The translations under genes were made by a program, and so were the position numbers. Below are positions 34,597 to 43,399 of a stretch of 55,831 nt of DNA, piece after piece. The notes under the pieces were generated by a model. That model saw only the letters and a list, made by a program, of their open reading frames with translations. It was not told the DNA's origin and did no database searches. The DNA comes from Acidobacteriota bacterium. Its GTDB lineage: Bacteria > Acidobacteriota > Blastocatellia > Pyrinomonadales > Pyrinomonadaceae. Location: contig JAKQII010000340.1 in assembly GCA_029557535.1 (NCBI GenBank), forward strand, positions 1 to 55,831. The letters run 5' to 3'. How positions within the stretch are numbered: the first letter of the stretch is position 1; each line of letters starts with the position of its first letter.

Positions 34597-34626
34597 CGCT
34601 CCTTTTCTAAGCCAACGGCCTCCGGT

Positions 34627-35505
34627 CTACCGACGAATGTCTATTGCTCTCCTCTCGACCTGCTTCGCAAACTCCGCCGCGGCGTTCAGCTTTTCCGGAT
34701 CGATCCCGGTTTCGACGCCCATTCGGCCGAGCATCCAGACGACCTTCTCGGTCGCAATGTTGCCGCTCGCCCCGGGCGAAAACGGACAGCCCCCAAGACC
34801 TCCGGCGGATGCATCGAAGACCGCCCAACCGGACTCGAGAGCGGCATAGATGTTTGCCAGCGCGGTGAAGTTCGTATCGTGAAAATGTCCCGCAAACTGT
34901 TGGCCGGGAAACATTTCCGTCGCGCGGCGACAAAGCTCGAAAACGTCGTTCGGGACGGCGCGTCCGACCGTGTCGTTGAACGCTATCTCGTCTGCCCCGG
35001 CGTCGGCGAGTTCGCGTGCGATGTCCAGAACGCGATCTTTCGGCACGTCTCCTTCATACGGGCAAACCCAGCAGACCGCGACCGAAGCCCGAACTTTGAT
35101 CCCGGCTTCGTGCGCGTCGGCAATACAACGTTTTGTCATCTCGAGCCCGTCGGCGATCGTCGTGTTCGCGTTCTTCAGACTCATCGTCTCGGTCGCCGCC
35201 GTGACGTAACAGATCCAGTCGACGCCCGACTCGATCGCACGCCGGTAGCCGCGTTCATTGAGCGCCAGCGCGACTTCGTCGATGGCGGGATCGTCGCCGA
35301 TCGCGCGCATCACCTCATCAGCGTCGGCCATTTGCGGCACATGTTTCGGCGAAACGAAGGAGACGGCCTCGATCCGCCGGAAACCGGCCGACTTGATCAG
35401 TTCGATGAGCTTGATCTTGTCGTGAGTCGGAACGAACTCGGGCAGCATCTGCAGCCCGTCGCGCGGACTCACCTCGACGATCTCGACTTGCCTCGGTATT
35501 CTCAT
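34627..35505 (-). CDS. HMG-CoA lyase-like (HMGL/DRE-TIM) enzyme
   Basis: This is a 292-residue DRE-TIM metallolyase. EVSPRDGLQML supplies the metal Asp and base Arg, EAVSFVSPKHVPQMAD is the family signature, AGHFHDTNFT gives the metal histidines, and GLGGCPFSPGASGNIATE contains the catalytic Cys. It would split a 3-hydroxy-3-methylacyl-CoA type thioester into acetyl-CoA (or another acyl-CoA) and an oxoacid. Because the CaiB-type CoA-transferase lies just upstream, the substrate is probably made by that enzyme. An AGGGTGG element before the ATG at 35505 fixes the start. Confidence 0.92.
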   Translation of the reverse strand: MRIPRQVEIVEVSPRDGLQMLPEFVPTHDKIKLIELIKSAGFRRIEAVSFVSPKHVPQMADADEVMRAIGDDPAIDEVALALNERGYRRAIESGVDWICYVTAATETMSLKNANTTIADGLEMTKRCIADAHEAGIKVRASVAVCWVCPYEGDVPKDRVLDIARELADAGADEIAFNDTVGRAVPNDVFELCRRATEMFPGQQFAGHFHDTNFTALANIYAALESGWAVFDASAGGLGGCPFSPGASGNIATEKVVWMLGRMGVETGIDPEKLNAAAEFAKQVERRAIDIRR

Positions 35506-35527
35506 CGCCACCCTATCAACCCGTTGC

Positions 35528-36721
35528 TCAAATGATACCCTCACCGACGAGATCCTCGAACTCGGCCTGCGTCATCCCGAGGAAACCGCGGTAAATCTCT
35601 TCGTTGTGCGCGCCAAGTTCAGGTCCGATCCAATCGGTTCCGCCCGGCGTCGCTGTCAGCTTCGGCAGGACCGCCGGGATCTTCAGCGTGTCACCCGGAG
35701 CGATCTCGACTTCCTCGAACAGTCCGCGAGCGATGTACTGCGGGTCTTTCACGATATCGGCGATCGAATAAACCGGACCGCACGGAACCTCGGTCTCGAC
35801 CATCGCCGCGTACGCCTCGTCGTAGGTCTGCGTCAGCGTCCAATCCGTTATCGCCTTGTCGATCCCGGCTTCGTGGACAACACGGCCCTTGTTGTCCTGC
35901 ATTTCCGGATGCGCGGCAAAATCGGCACGGCCGATCCGCGTCATCAGGCGCCGGAAGATCGAGTCCCCGTTGCCGCCGATGATGATGAACTTGCCGTCCT
36001 TTGTCGGATAGGTCGAGGTCGGAACGATCCCGTCGAGCTTCGCTCCGGTACGCTCGCGCACGACGCCGAGCTTGTCGTATTCGGCGAGCGTAGATTCGAG
36101 CATATTAAAGATCGATTCGTAGATCGCGACGTCGACCACCTGCCCCTCGCCGCCGTTGACGTCGCGGTGGTAAACGGCGGTCAGCGCGCCGAACGCGGCG
36201 TGAAGGCCCGACAGTGTGTCACCGATCGACAGCCCGGTGCGAACCGGAGGCCGGTCCGGATCGCCTGACATGTAACGCAAACCGCCGACGCCCTCGGCAA
36301 CGTTTGCATAGCCGGGCCGTGAGGCGTGCGGCCCGGTCTGACCGTAGCCCGAAACGCGGACCATGATCAGGCCCGGATTCGTTTTTCGAAGTGCCTCGAA
36401 CCCCATTCCCCATTTTTCCATCGTTCCGGGCTTGAAGTTCTCGAGCAGGATATCGACTTTTTCCGCCAGCCGCCGGGCGATTTCCTGTCCCTTCGGATTC
36501 GTCATGTCGAGCGTTACCGACTTTTTGTTGCGGCCCATCGAATACCACCAAAGCGCTGTGCCTTTGTAAAGTTTCCGCCAGACGCGGAGCGGATCTCCGG
36601 TCTTCGGCTTCTCGATCTTGATCACGTCCGCGCCGAATCCGGCGAGCATCGAGGCGCAGAACGGGCCCGCGAGCAATTGCCCCATTTCCAATACTTTCAG
36701 TCCTTCGAGTGGTTTTGTCAT
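35528..36721 (-). CDS. CaiB/BaiF family (class III) CoA-transferase
   Basis: This is a 397-residue class III CoA-transferase: LKVLEMGQLLAGPFCASMLA, GADVIKIEKPKTGDPLR, RNKKSVTLDMTNPKG, PGLIMVRVSGYGQTGP, and the catalytic Asp in SIGDTLSGLHAAFGALTAV. It would move CoA from succinyl-CoA or acetyl-CoA to a free acid of the pathway. It starts the minus-strand operon CaiB, HMGL-like, aldehyde dehydrogenase, and its promoter region contains palindrome B. The ATG at 36721 is chosen over an upstream in-frame start because the family N-terminus MTKPLEGLKVLE begins there. Confidence 0.92.
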   Translation of the reverse strand: MTKPLEGLKVLEMGQLLAGPFCASMLAGFGADVIKIEKPKTGDPLRVWRKLYKGTALWWYSMGRNKKSVTLDMTNPKGQEIARRLAEKVDILLENFKPGTMEKWGMGFEALRKTNPGLIMVRVSGYGQTGPHASRPGYANVAEGVGGLRYMSGDPDRPPVRTGLSIGDTLSGLHAAFGALTAVYHRDVNGGEGQVVDVAIYESIFNMLESTLAEYDKLGVVRERTGAKLDGIVPTSTYPTKDGKFIIIGGNGDSIFRRLMTRIGRADFAAHPEMQDNKGRVVHEAGIDKAITDWTLTQTYDEAYAAMVETEVPCGPVYSIADIVKDPQYIARGLFEEVEIAPGDTLKIPAVLPKLTATPGGTDWIGPELGAHNEEIYRGFLGMTQAEFEDLVGEGII

Positions 36722-36792
36722 GATGATTCGCCCGCGCTCCGCTCCGAACAATTTCGAACAACGGCCACGGCCCGCTCAGAAATCCGCCAAAT

Positions 36793-36812
36793 TTGTATTA
36801 GAATTATAACAA
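36793..36812. promoter_or_regulatory. Regulon palindrome, site B (CaiB operon / VOC gene)
   Basis: TTGTATTA-GAAT-TATAACAA, an inverted repeat of the TTGTTATA-N4-TATRACAA family. It lies 71 bp before the CaiB ATG and 19 bp before the VOC ATG in a 110-bp divergent region, and can act on both genes. Confidence 0.7.
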
Positions 36813-36831
36813 ACTTGACGGAGGCTTGAAA

Positions 36832-37767
36832 ATGACAGCGAAGTGCATCGTAAGACCCATCAGAACCGTCGTCCAGATAGCTCATGATCTCGAACTGGCG
36901 ACCGACATCTTCACCAACGGGATCGGCTTCGAGATCGTCGGCGAAACGGTTGCGAAAACTGAAGATGTCGGTGAACTTTGGGGTATCCGCGACGCCGGAT
37001 TCCGTGTCAGGCGTCTGGCGCGCGCCGGAACCGAATTCGGCGCCGTCGATCTCGTCGAATCGCCCCGCGCGGCGTCACCCATGCGCGACCCGAAACGTGC
37101 CTACGACCGCGGCTTGTTTTCACTGAATTTCCGCACCGGTGATCTCGACGGTGCGATGGTCCGGCTCGCCGCCTTGGGCGCAACCGCGATATCGGATCCG
37201 GTCGGATACGACGTCGGAAAGCCGATGCGCGAAGTGCTGATGGACATCGGCGACGGGACGCGGATCACGCTTATCCAGGTCGGCGATACCGATGTCAGCG
37301 CGCCGCTCTTCGGGGAACCGGTCGCAACCTACGGCCTGATCGTCCCGTCGGTGCAATCCTCGCTGGGATTCTACCGCGACGCGCTCGGACTCGAGGTCGC
37401 GATCGCCTTCAGCCATACCGGGCCGCCGTTCGACACCGCGCTCGGCATCGAGGGCGATCTCGCGATGGAATTCGCGACGCTTACCGCCGGCGGCGAATGG
37501 ATGGCAAAGCTCGAACTGCTCGAGCTGAACGTCAGCGGCACCGCGCCGGAGAACCGGTCGGAACTCGCCGATTTCGAACACTGCGGTTATGCATTCCTGA
37601 CCTGGCTGACCAATGAAATCGGCGCGACCAGGAAGATATGCGTCGCCGCCGGAGCCGACGTCATCGTCGAACCGAAAAGGTTTACACGCCCGTTTCACGA
37701 AGGATCGCGGGCAATGATCATCCGCGCGCCCGGCGGCGAATACCTCGAATTCATCGAAACTCAGTGA
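36832..37767 (+). CDS. VOC (glyoxalase-fold) protein, two modules
   Basis: This is a 311-residue vicinal-oxygen-chelate protein with two paired modules: TVVQIAHDLELATDIFTNGI in the first and YGLIVPSVQSSLGFYRDALG in the second, ending GGEYLEFIETQ. VOC enzymes are metal-dependent dioxygenases, isomerases, epimerases or lyases. The reaction is not readable. GGAGG at 36820-36824 points to the ATG at 36832. Its stop overlaps the 3' end of the converging membrane-protein gene by a few bases. It sits behind palindrome B. Confidence 0.85.
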   Translation: MTAKCIVRPIRTVVQIAHDLELATDIFTNGIGFEIVGETVAKTEDVGELWGIRDAGFRVRRLARAGTEFGAVDLVESPRAASPMRDPKRAYDRGLFSLNFRTGDLDGAMVRLAALGATAISDPVGYDVGKPMREVLMDIGDGTRITLIQVGDTDVSAPLFGEPVATYGLIVPSVQSSLGFYRDALGLEVAIAFSHTGPPFDTALGIEGDLAMEFATLTAGGEWMAKLELLELNVSGTAPENRSELADFEHCGYAFLTWLTNEIGATRKICVAAGADVIVEPKRFTRPFHEGSRAMIIRAPGGEYLEFIETQ

Positions 37768-38318
37768 TTTGTCGATGAGACGGTTTCGGTCTTTCTGAAA
37801 ATGAACTCCTGGCCTTTCGGAACCTTGAGGTTGAGGACCGAGATCAGGCTGGCGGCAAAAACCAGTGCCCATACGAGCCACACCGCCGGCATCGCCTGGT
37901 TCATTTTCGCCCTGATCTCCGTGTTCAGCTCTTCGACGTTCGTCGCCCCGGCCTTCATCGCTTTCAGGTTCTTCAATGCGGTGCCCGAGATCGGCAGCAG
38001 ATAAAGCGCATCGACGACGATCAGTCCGTACAGAAGATGCTTCCACGAAAGCCAGCCCGTCGTGAAGATGGGCGTGCCCGTGACCCAACAAAGGACGATT
38101 CCGCTGGGAAGCATCAACAGGAAAATATAGGCGACGACGGTATCGATGCCGTGCATCACCCGGGCGCGTTCGAGCCTCTCATCGAGCGGCGCACCGGAAT
38201 CCTTGATCTTGAAATGCAGCCAGAAAACGATGAAATCGAACAGCAGCCATGCGGCGGCCATCAACGCGTGTACGCCGCGAAAAGTCATGCTGAGAACGTC
38301 GACGCCGTAGATCTCCAT
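37761..38318 (-). CDS. Four-helix membrane protein of the hyuB operon
   Basis: This is a 185-residue integral membrane protein with about four helices (near 12-35, 57-80, 91-110 and 146-165). Several histidines lie at helix ends (RGVHAL, WLHFKI, RVMHGID, WKHLLYG) and could bind heme b or metal, as in CopD/DUF2269-like proteins. I do not recognise the exact family. Its ATG follows immediately after the stop of the 60-residue gene (TGAATG), so the two are coupled. It is last in the operon hyuB, amidase, small membrane protein, this gene. Confidence 0.72.
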   Translation of the reverse strand: MEIYGVDVLSMTFRGVHALMAAAWLLFDFIVFWLHFKIKDSGAPLDERLERARVMHGIDTVVAYIFLLMLPSGIVLCWVTGTPIFTTGWLSWKHLLYGLIVVDALYLLPISGTALKNLKAMKAGATNVEELNTEIRAKMNQAMPAVWLVWALVFAASLISVLNLKVPKGQEFIFRKTETVSSTNH

Positions 38319-38501
38319 TCAGCTCCTGCGAAACAGACGGACGAGTCTTGGAAGACCGTAAACCGCAAATCCGATGTAAACGACGGCATTCAACGCCGCC
38401 GCCGCGCCGTTCTCACCGCGATAAAACGACAGCGCGTAGCCGCCGCCGAGATAAAACCCGCCGACAACGATCGTTATCCAAAGCAACCAAAAAAGAAACA
38501 T
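38319..38501 (-). CDS. Small two-helix membrane protein
   Basis: This is a 60-residue hydrophobic protein (MFLFWLLWITIVVGGFYLGG at the start, ending YGLPRLVRLFRRS) with two membrane segments and a basic tail. It begins 9 bp after the amidase stop and ends directly at the start of the next membrane gene. No family is recognised. Tight coupling to the four-helix protein suggests the two form one complex. Confidence 0.68.
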   Translation of the reverse strand: MFLFWLLWITIVVGGFYLGGGYALSFYRGENGAAAALNAVVYIGFAVYGLPRLVRLFRRS

Positions 38502-38510
38502 TTTGCCCGA

Positions 38511-39128
38511 TCACCCCGCAATCGCCTTAATTATTTCTTCGAGCGGAACGACGTCCGCGTATTTTGCGTCGAGATCGTTGAGGTTCGACTCGTGCGCGGC
38601 GGCCGAGCGGTCGCCGACGCAATCGCGGGCAACGATCGTCCGGAATCCGTGCTGGCACGAATCAACGGCGGATGCGCGGACACAGCCCGATGTCGTGCAT
38701 CCGGCAACGACAACCGTGTCGACTCGCTGGGCCGTCATCGCAGCCGCCAGTGACGTACCGAAAAAGGCCGACGCGTACTGTTTTGTCCAGACGACTTCGC
38801 CCGGTCGCGGCGCAAGACGCTCGTCGATCTCGATCCACGGCGAGCCCGGCTTGAGTTGCGCGAGGCTCGGAACCTTCCTGACGAAGACTCCGGCCGAGAC
38901 CATCGCGTCGTCATAGGCGGTAGTGGTGAAATGGACCGGCAAAGAACCCGTCCGGAATGCATCGAGCAACCGGGCGGTCGCTTCGACCTCGGCATCGAGG
39001 TTCGATCCGAGCGGACACGACGCGTCGGTGAATCCTTTGATGAAATCGATCACGAGCAACGCGGGTCTCGAACCGAATCCGACCCGGCTCGAAAACCCGC
39101 GCTGAATGTACATTTCCTTGTCGCTCAT
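38511..39128 (-). CDS. Isochorismatase-like amidase (N-carbamoylsarcosine/maleamate amidase type)
   Basis: This is a 205-residue cysteine hydrolase. The catalytic triad is Asp28 (LLVIDFIKGF), Lys116 (VVWTKQYASAFFGT) and Cys149 (GCTTSGCVRASAVD). The TTSGCVRASAVDSCQHGF form and the following DCVGDRSAAAHESNL resemble N-carbamoylsarcosine amidohydrolase and maleamate amidohydrolase (NicF) more than true isochorismatase. It would release ammonia, or ammonia plus CO2, from a linear amide or carbamoyl acid made by ring opening. It follows hyuB by 17 bp. Confidence 0.9.
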   Translation of the reverse strand: MSDKEMYIQRGFSSRVGFGSRPALLVIDFIKGFTDASCPLGSNLDAEVEATARLLDAFRTGSLPVHFTTTAYDDAMVSAGVFVRKVPSLAQLKPGSPWIEIDERLAPRPGEVVWTKQYASAFFGTSLAAAMTAQRVDTVVVAGCTTSGCVRASAVDSCQHGFRTIVARDCVGDRSAAAHESNLNDLDAKYADVVPLEEIIKAIAG

Positions 39129-39145
39129 CGCTCGGAATCGTGAAG

Positions 39146-40948
39146 CTATGCCGATTGCGCCTGCGACCAGCCATCGCCGTTCCAGTCCTTGACGACGCCG
39201 ATCGGTTCCGGAACATCGCCGATCGAGAACAGCGGAAACTCTCCGCGTTTGGCGCGCAGGTCGGCTCGGAGCGATTCGGTCGCTCCCTGGTCGATGGAAA
39301 GGTCCGGATTAAGCACGACGCCGTAATCGCTCCTTGCTTTTGCCGCCGAAACCAACCCGTTGCGGACGTCTTTCCGGACGAGCTCTGCCGGCCGGTCGAA
39401 CGGGTCCTTCCAACCTCCGCCGCCCGCCGTCCGATACACGAGGATGTCGCCCTTCTTGACCGGGATCCGGGAGATCTTCGACGCCAGATTCTCGCGCGTC
39501 CCGTCGGTCCGGATCAGTTCCTTGGTCGACATCGCGCCGGGCAATCCGCCCATGATGCCCCACGGTTTTGAGCGCTCGCGATCGTCGTGGATCGCGATCT
39601 CGCCGTCGGCCTCATACCGATAAACCTTGTGAACGGCGTTGCCGCCGCGATGGAATCCGGCGCCGCCGGTGTCCATCAGACTGCCGTACTCGAGAACTGT
39701 GATCGGGTAATAGCTCTCGAGATATTCGGTCGGAATATTCTCGAACAACGGCCACCATGAATGCGCGTCCATGCCGTCGCCCATCGGTCGGCCCGGAATT
39801 CCGCCGTAGGTGATCTCCATCAAATGGAAGAATTCGCCGTTCTCGTCGTGCCCGTTGTAGAGCATGTACGGCGACGTGCCGTAACCGGCCGCCGTCGAAA
39901 GTTCCGGCGCGCCTTTGCCGAGCGCCCCGCCGAGAACGTCGAAAAGCCGCGTCAGCGCATGCGTCCGGCAACCGAGCGCCGCCGGAAACTCCGGATTGAG
40001 CAACGACTTTTCGGGAATCGTGACGTGCAGCAGCGGGTAGAATCCGTCATTGAAAAGGATCTGCGGATCGAAGACCATGATCAGATAGACGCCGATGAAC
40101 ATCTTGAACATCTCTTCGTTGAGATAAAAGTTGATCGGCCCGGGCGCCTGCGGATCCGTTCCCGTCCAGTCGAAATACGCTTCGTGACCCTTGCGGTAGA
40201 TCGTCAGCTTCATCTTGTACGGGCCGTTGCCGCGCCCGTCATCGTCGATGTAATCCTCAAATTCGAGCGGCGTTTCGGGCAGGCACATGACGATCAACTG
40301 TTTCATCGCCTCATGCGTGCGGTCGAGCAGCATCTCGAGCCCCTTGATGTATTCGTCCTTGCCGAAACGCTCGCACATTTCACGCACGCGCTTGTCGGCC
40401 GTCCGGCAGGCGGCGACGATCGCCATCAGGTCGAAATAGTTCATCGTCGGGACGCGCGAGTTGGCGAGGATCATGTCGAGCAAATCGTCGTTGAGTTTGC
40501 CGCCGTCGAACAGCTTCACCGGCGGAATTCGCGTCCCTTCGCCGAAGATCGTGTCGGCGTCGGTCGGAAGGCTTCCCGAGACCGGGCCGCCCATGTCGAC
40601 CGTGTGCCCGAACTGCGATCCCCAGCCGACGAGTTCGCCGTCGTAGAAGATCGGCATCAGCACCATCCAGTCATTGATGTGCGAGATCGCGCCGCCGCAA
40701 CTGTACGGATCGCTGACGAGGAACACGTCGCCTTCGTTAACGCCGCGCTTCCAGTTGGCGAGAAAACCGTTGATGTACGACCCGAACTGGCCGACGACCA
40801 TCCGTCCGTCGGGATGGCAGATCATCGGAAAACCGTCGTGCTGCTCGCGGATGACGGGCGACATCGCCGATCGGAAAAGCACCGAGTCCATCTCCTCGCG
40901 CGCGTTTCGAAGCGCATTCTCAAGAATATCGAGCGTTATCTTATCCAT
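39146..40948 (-). CDS. hyuB: Hydantoinase/oxoprolinase family subunit HyuB
   Basis: This is a 600-residue HyuB-type subunit: MDKITLDILENALRNAREEM, SPVIREQHDGFPM, LVSDPYSCGGAISHINDWMV, GHTVDMGGPVSGSLPTDADT, and C-terminal YRTAGGGGWKDPFDRPAELV. With HyuA it hydrolyses cyclic amides using ATP. It heads an operon with the isochorismatase-like amidase and two membrane proteins. The operator and -10 region are 26 bp upstream. The partner hyuA is at 27728-29779 on the other strand. Confidence 0.92.
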   Translation of the reverse strand: MDKITLDILENALRNAREEMDSVLFRSAMSPVIREQHDGFPMICHPDGRMVVGQFGSYINGFLANWKRGVNEGDVFLVSDPYSCGGAISHINDWMVLMPIFYDGELVGWGSQFGHTVDMGGPVSGSLPTDADTIFGEGTRIPPVKLFDGGKLNDDLLDMILANSRVPTMNYFDLMAIVAACRTADKRVREMCERFGKDEYIKGLEMLLDRTHEAMKQLIVMCLPETPLEFEDYIDDDGRGNGPYKMKLTIYRKGHEAYFDWTGTDPQAPGPINFYLNEEMFKMFIGVYLIMVFDPQILFNDGFYPLLHVTIPEKSLLNPEFPAALGCRTHALTRLFDVLGGALGKGAPELSTAAGYGTSPYMLYNGHDENGEFFHLMEITYGGIPGRPMGDGMDAHSWWPLFENIPTEYLESYYPITVLEYGSLMDTGGAGFHRGGNAVHKVYRYEADGEIAIHDDRERSKPWGIMGGLPGAMSTKELIRTDGTRENLASKISRIPVKKGDILVYRTAGGGGWKDPFDRPAELVRKDVRNGLVSAAKARSDYGVVLNPDLSIDQGATESLRADLRAKRGEFPLFSIGDVPEPIGVVKDWNGDGWSQAQSA

Positions 40949-40973
40949 AATTTGTCCTCTGGATCGCGAAAAT

Positions 40974-40993
40974 TTGTCATAAGTCTATAACCA
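40974..40993. promoter_or_regulatory. Regulon palindrome, site C (hyuB)
   Basis: Plus strand TTGTCATA-AGTC-TATAACCA; on the minus strand it reads TGGTTATAGACTTATGACAA. A -35-like TTGAAA lies 17 bp before TAGACT inside the palindrome, so the site would cover the -10 element of the hyuB promoter. 17 of 18 bases of TTATAGACTTATGACAAATT-type sequence are shared with site E. Confidence 0.75.
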
Positions 40994-41015
40994 TTACCCG
41001 AAAATTTCAACGCGA

Positions 41016-41142
41016 TCCGCAGGGTAGTTCCAATTCCAAATTCCAGATTCCATCATTCCAGGGCGGCGCAGGATCCAAAATCCGAAATCCCTGATCCGAA
41101 ATCCTAATCCGAAATCCCCAATCCGCAATCCGAAATCCCAAA
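41016..41142. repeat. Word-repeat patch of AATCCGAAATCC units
   Basis: About 120 bp of one-direction words: TTCCAAATTCCAGATTCC on the left, then AAAATCCGAAATCCC, GATCCGAAATCC and AATCCGCAATCCGAAATCCC. The block is bracketed by GGGTAGTT (about 41021) and AACTACCC (about 41141), the latter containing the stop codon of the oxidase gene. It lies between hyuB and the flavin oxidase gene. Confidence 0.85.
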
Positions 41143-42594
41143 CTACCCCGCGATCTCTTTGACGACTCGTTCGGCCGATTCGAGCGCGCCTTCCATTCCG
41201 GGAGATATCTCGGCTGTATGTTCGCCCGCAAAATGAATGTTGCCGACGGCCGTTTTGACGTGCGGTTTGAGGCCGGTCACGTGCCCGACGGCAAAGTGTG
41301 CGTACGAACCGCGGACGAACTCATCGTTGGTCCAGGACTTTGTTGCCGATCTCTCGATCATGCCTTTCATGAACGGCAGCGCGCGGACGAATTCGGTCTT
41401 CGCCCACGCGATCCGGGCCTTATCCGAAAGCCGTTCGGCCATCGCCGCGCCATCGCCGTCCATCCAGGCCGTAAAGATCCCGCGGTCCCCGCCACGGACA
41501 CCGGCCATTTCGAAGATTCGTTCGAGCGGCGTATCGGTCCATATACTCGTCGAGATCGAGCGGCGATCCCACTCGGACCGCTTCGACTGCATAAAGACCT
41601 TCGTGATGTGCGTGTACGGAAGTTCCCGGATCGCCGCCGACTTTCCAGCGGGCAGCGCCGGCGTGAACTCAATATCGCGCAGAACAGAGAAAGGGATCGT
41701 ACACACCGCCTTTTCAGCCGTGAGCGTCCGTGGTTTTCCGCGCGGCCCGGCGAACGTCACGGACACCGTCGCCCCATTCCGCTCGATCCGTCGGATGCGC
41801 GATCCGAGGATGAACTTTGCGCCGGCCGCGACGGCCGCGCTGTGGAGCGCCTTCACCAGACCATCGTTGCCGCCGACGATCCGGACCGCCTTCGTGCCGG
41901 CGCCGATACGCCGCCGCGCGTCGAATAAAACGCCGGCGGCCGAAACGGTTTCGATCGAGTTGTAATTGAGTGAAACGTTCATCAGGCGGATCGCTTCGTC
42001 CGTTACTCCGCGCTTCCGCAGAACTCCCGCGAGCGACATCCGGTCGAGATCCCGCATCGATTCCGGCGCTTTGGCAACTTCCTGTGCGAGTGCCCGCACG
42101 TGCGTCGCAAGCAGCGTCGGCGGCAAACCCGCGGCTTCCGGTCCCTTCAAGCCGTACGGATGCGGATCGAAGACGGTGCCGACCGGAAAAAGTCTGCCCT
42201 TCATGATCGCGGTCGTCCCGGTTCCCGTCTTAAGCGTCGAAACCGAACCGCCCGTCTCGAACGCCGACGGAACCTCTTCAAAGGGAACGTTGAGTGCCTT
42301 GAGGTAGCCGATCATCCGCTTGTACCCATCGCCGATGAGCTCGCCGCCGAGTTCGACATACTGGCCACCAAGGAATGGATCGCGCAGGGTCACGACGCGG
42401 CCCCCGACCCGGTCGCGTCCCTCGATGACGGTCACGCTGAAGCCGCGTCGGGCGAGTTCGACAGCCGCCGACAATCCCGCGAGACCTGCTCCGAGAACGA
42501 GTACACGACGTTGGTCACCGGCCCGCGCAACCTGAGCCGCGGACGCGACCAGCGCGCCGGCTCCCGCAATAAATTGCCTTCGCGTCAATTTCAT
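41143..42594 (-). CDS. TAT-exported flavin monoamine oxidase-like protein
   Basis: This is a 483-residue FAD-dependent amine oxidase family protein. MKLTRRQFIAGAGALVASAA is a twin-arginine signal. The FAD site is RVLVLGAGLAGLSAAVELAR with VIEGRDRVGGRV following. The C-terminus has VRGSYAHFAVGHV and IHFAGEHTAEISPGMEGALE, the FAD-binding end of the family. It would oxidise an amine, or a pyrrole-like compound, in the periplasm. The substrate is open. It is downstream of the DUF1838-like gene by 14 bp, in the TonB receptor operon. Confidence 0.9.
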   Translation of the reverse strand: MKLTRRQFIAGAGALVASAAQVARAGDQRRVLVLGAGLAGLSAAVELARRGFSVTVIEGRDRVGGRVVTLRDPFLGGQYVELGGELIGDGYKRMIGYLKALNVPFEEVPSAFETGGSVSTLKTGTGTTAIMKGRLFPVGTVFDPHPYGLKGPEAAGLPPTLLATHVRALAQEVAKAPESMRDLDRMSLAGVLRKRGVTDEAIRLMNVSLNYNSIETVSAAGVLFDARRRIGAGTKAVRIVGGNDGLVKALHSAAVAAGAKFILGSRIRRIERNGATVSVTFAGPRGKPRTLTAEKAVCTIPFSVLRDIEFTPALPAGKSAAIRELPYTHITKVFMQSKRSEWDRRSISTSIWTDTPLERIFEMAGVRGGDRGIFTAWMDGDGAAMAERLSDKARIAWAKTEFVRALPFMKGMIERSATKSWTNDEFVRGSYAHFAVGHVTGLKPHVKTAVGNIHFAGEHTAEISPGMEGALESAERVVKEIAG

Positions 42595-42608
42595 TCGGCA
42601 CCTCACGA

Positions 42609-43379
42609 TCAGGGCTTCTGCAGCTCCTCTATCTCCGCAAGATCCTTCGGCGGACTCATCCACAGGCGGCCGTCGGATTCAAGCGCCTCGCGCATCGACT
42701 CCGGCAGGTCCCGATACCGGTCAACGCGGTATGAAACGAGCTGGAACACGCTGTCGCCGCCGCCGAAGAACGGTGGCAGACTACCGCGGCGGTTCCACGT
42801 CAGCTGATATTTTCCAGCACTTCCCGTTGCCTTCGGATTGAAAAAGAAATCGTAGTTTTCGTAGGCCTTGTAGCTGGGAAGATCGAGGAAAAGCGGCGTT
42901 GAGAAGATCGTCGTCGAGCCGAACCGCCGGATGTGGAAGGTCCCGGCCGATTCGATCGTTTGCACGCGCGGTTGTTTGCCCTGTACGACAGTCGCCCGGA
43001 TCCGCCCGTCTTTCAGCTCGTAGGTTATCTTCTGGTACGGATAGGCGATCGGCTCGACCTTCTTCCCGTTCCATTGACGCAGGATCTGACCACCCGCCGG
43101 GTCGCGGTAAAAGAAGATCTTTCGGGAAAGCTGGAGTTTCTTCGTCGGACCGGACTCAGCTTTGACGACGCGGGCCGTGTCGATCCCCTCGACCTTGGCG
43201 ATCAGCTTACCCGACGGATACTCGTAGATCTCGCCGACGCAATACCAATAGATCGGCTCGCCGCGGCCGATCCGCATCGTCGTGAAATCGTCGAAATCCT
43301 TCGGCGTAAATTCCTGCGCCCCAGCTAAGGAACAGGAAAAGATCAGTATTATCAACGGAAAAACAAGTCTATTCATCAT
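42609..43379 (-). CDS. Secreted DUF1838-like protein
   Basis: This is a 256-residue exported protein (signal MMNRLVFPLIILIFSCSLAGAQ). The mature part has RIGRGEPIYWYCVGEIYEYP, LSRKIFFYRDPAGGQILRQW, FSTPLFLDLPSYKAYENYDF and SYRVDRYRDLPESMREALES. This layout matches DUF1838, a family of unknown function often beside degradation genes. A paralog lies at 53430-54299. Both are exported and both are next to VOC, oxidase or receptor genes of the island. Confidence 0.78.
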   Translation of the reverse strand: MMNRLVFPLIILIFSCSLAGAQEFTPKDFDDFTTMRIGRGEPIYWYCVGEIYEYPSGKLIAKVEGIDTARVVKAESGPTKKLQLSRKIFFYRDPAGGQILRQWNGKKVEPIAYPYQKITYELKDGRIRATVVQGKQPRVQTIESAGTFHIRRFGSTTIFSTPLFLDLPSYKAYENYDFFFNPKATGSAGKYQLTWNRRGSLPPFFGGGDSVFQLVSYRVDRYRDLPESMREALESDGRLWMSPPKDLAEIEELQKP

Positions 43380-43399
43380 TGCAAAAGTCGTGAAGTCCG

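Noticed and set aside
33331-35535. A 734-codon plus-strand open frame
   Set aside because: It lies opposite the aldehyde dehydrogenase and HMGL-like genes, both of which have intact catalytic motifs; the plus-strand translation has none.
37761-38318. Urate oxidase membrane domain (PuuD-like)
   Set aside because: The operon suggests purine or ureide breakdown, but the sequence is too short and I see no convincing PuuD signature or C-terminal cytochrome c motif.
38511-39128. True isochorismatase of siderophore synthesis
   Set aside because: No siderophore genes are present, and the TTSGCVRASAVD motif with the hydantoinase-type neighbours fits an amidase better.
39761-40990. A 409-codon plus-strand frame opposite hyuB
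   Set aside because: HyuB motifs are unambiguous on the minus strand; the plus frame shows no signature.
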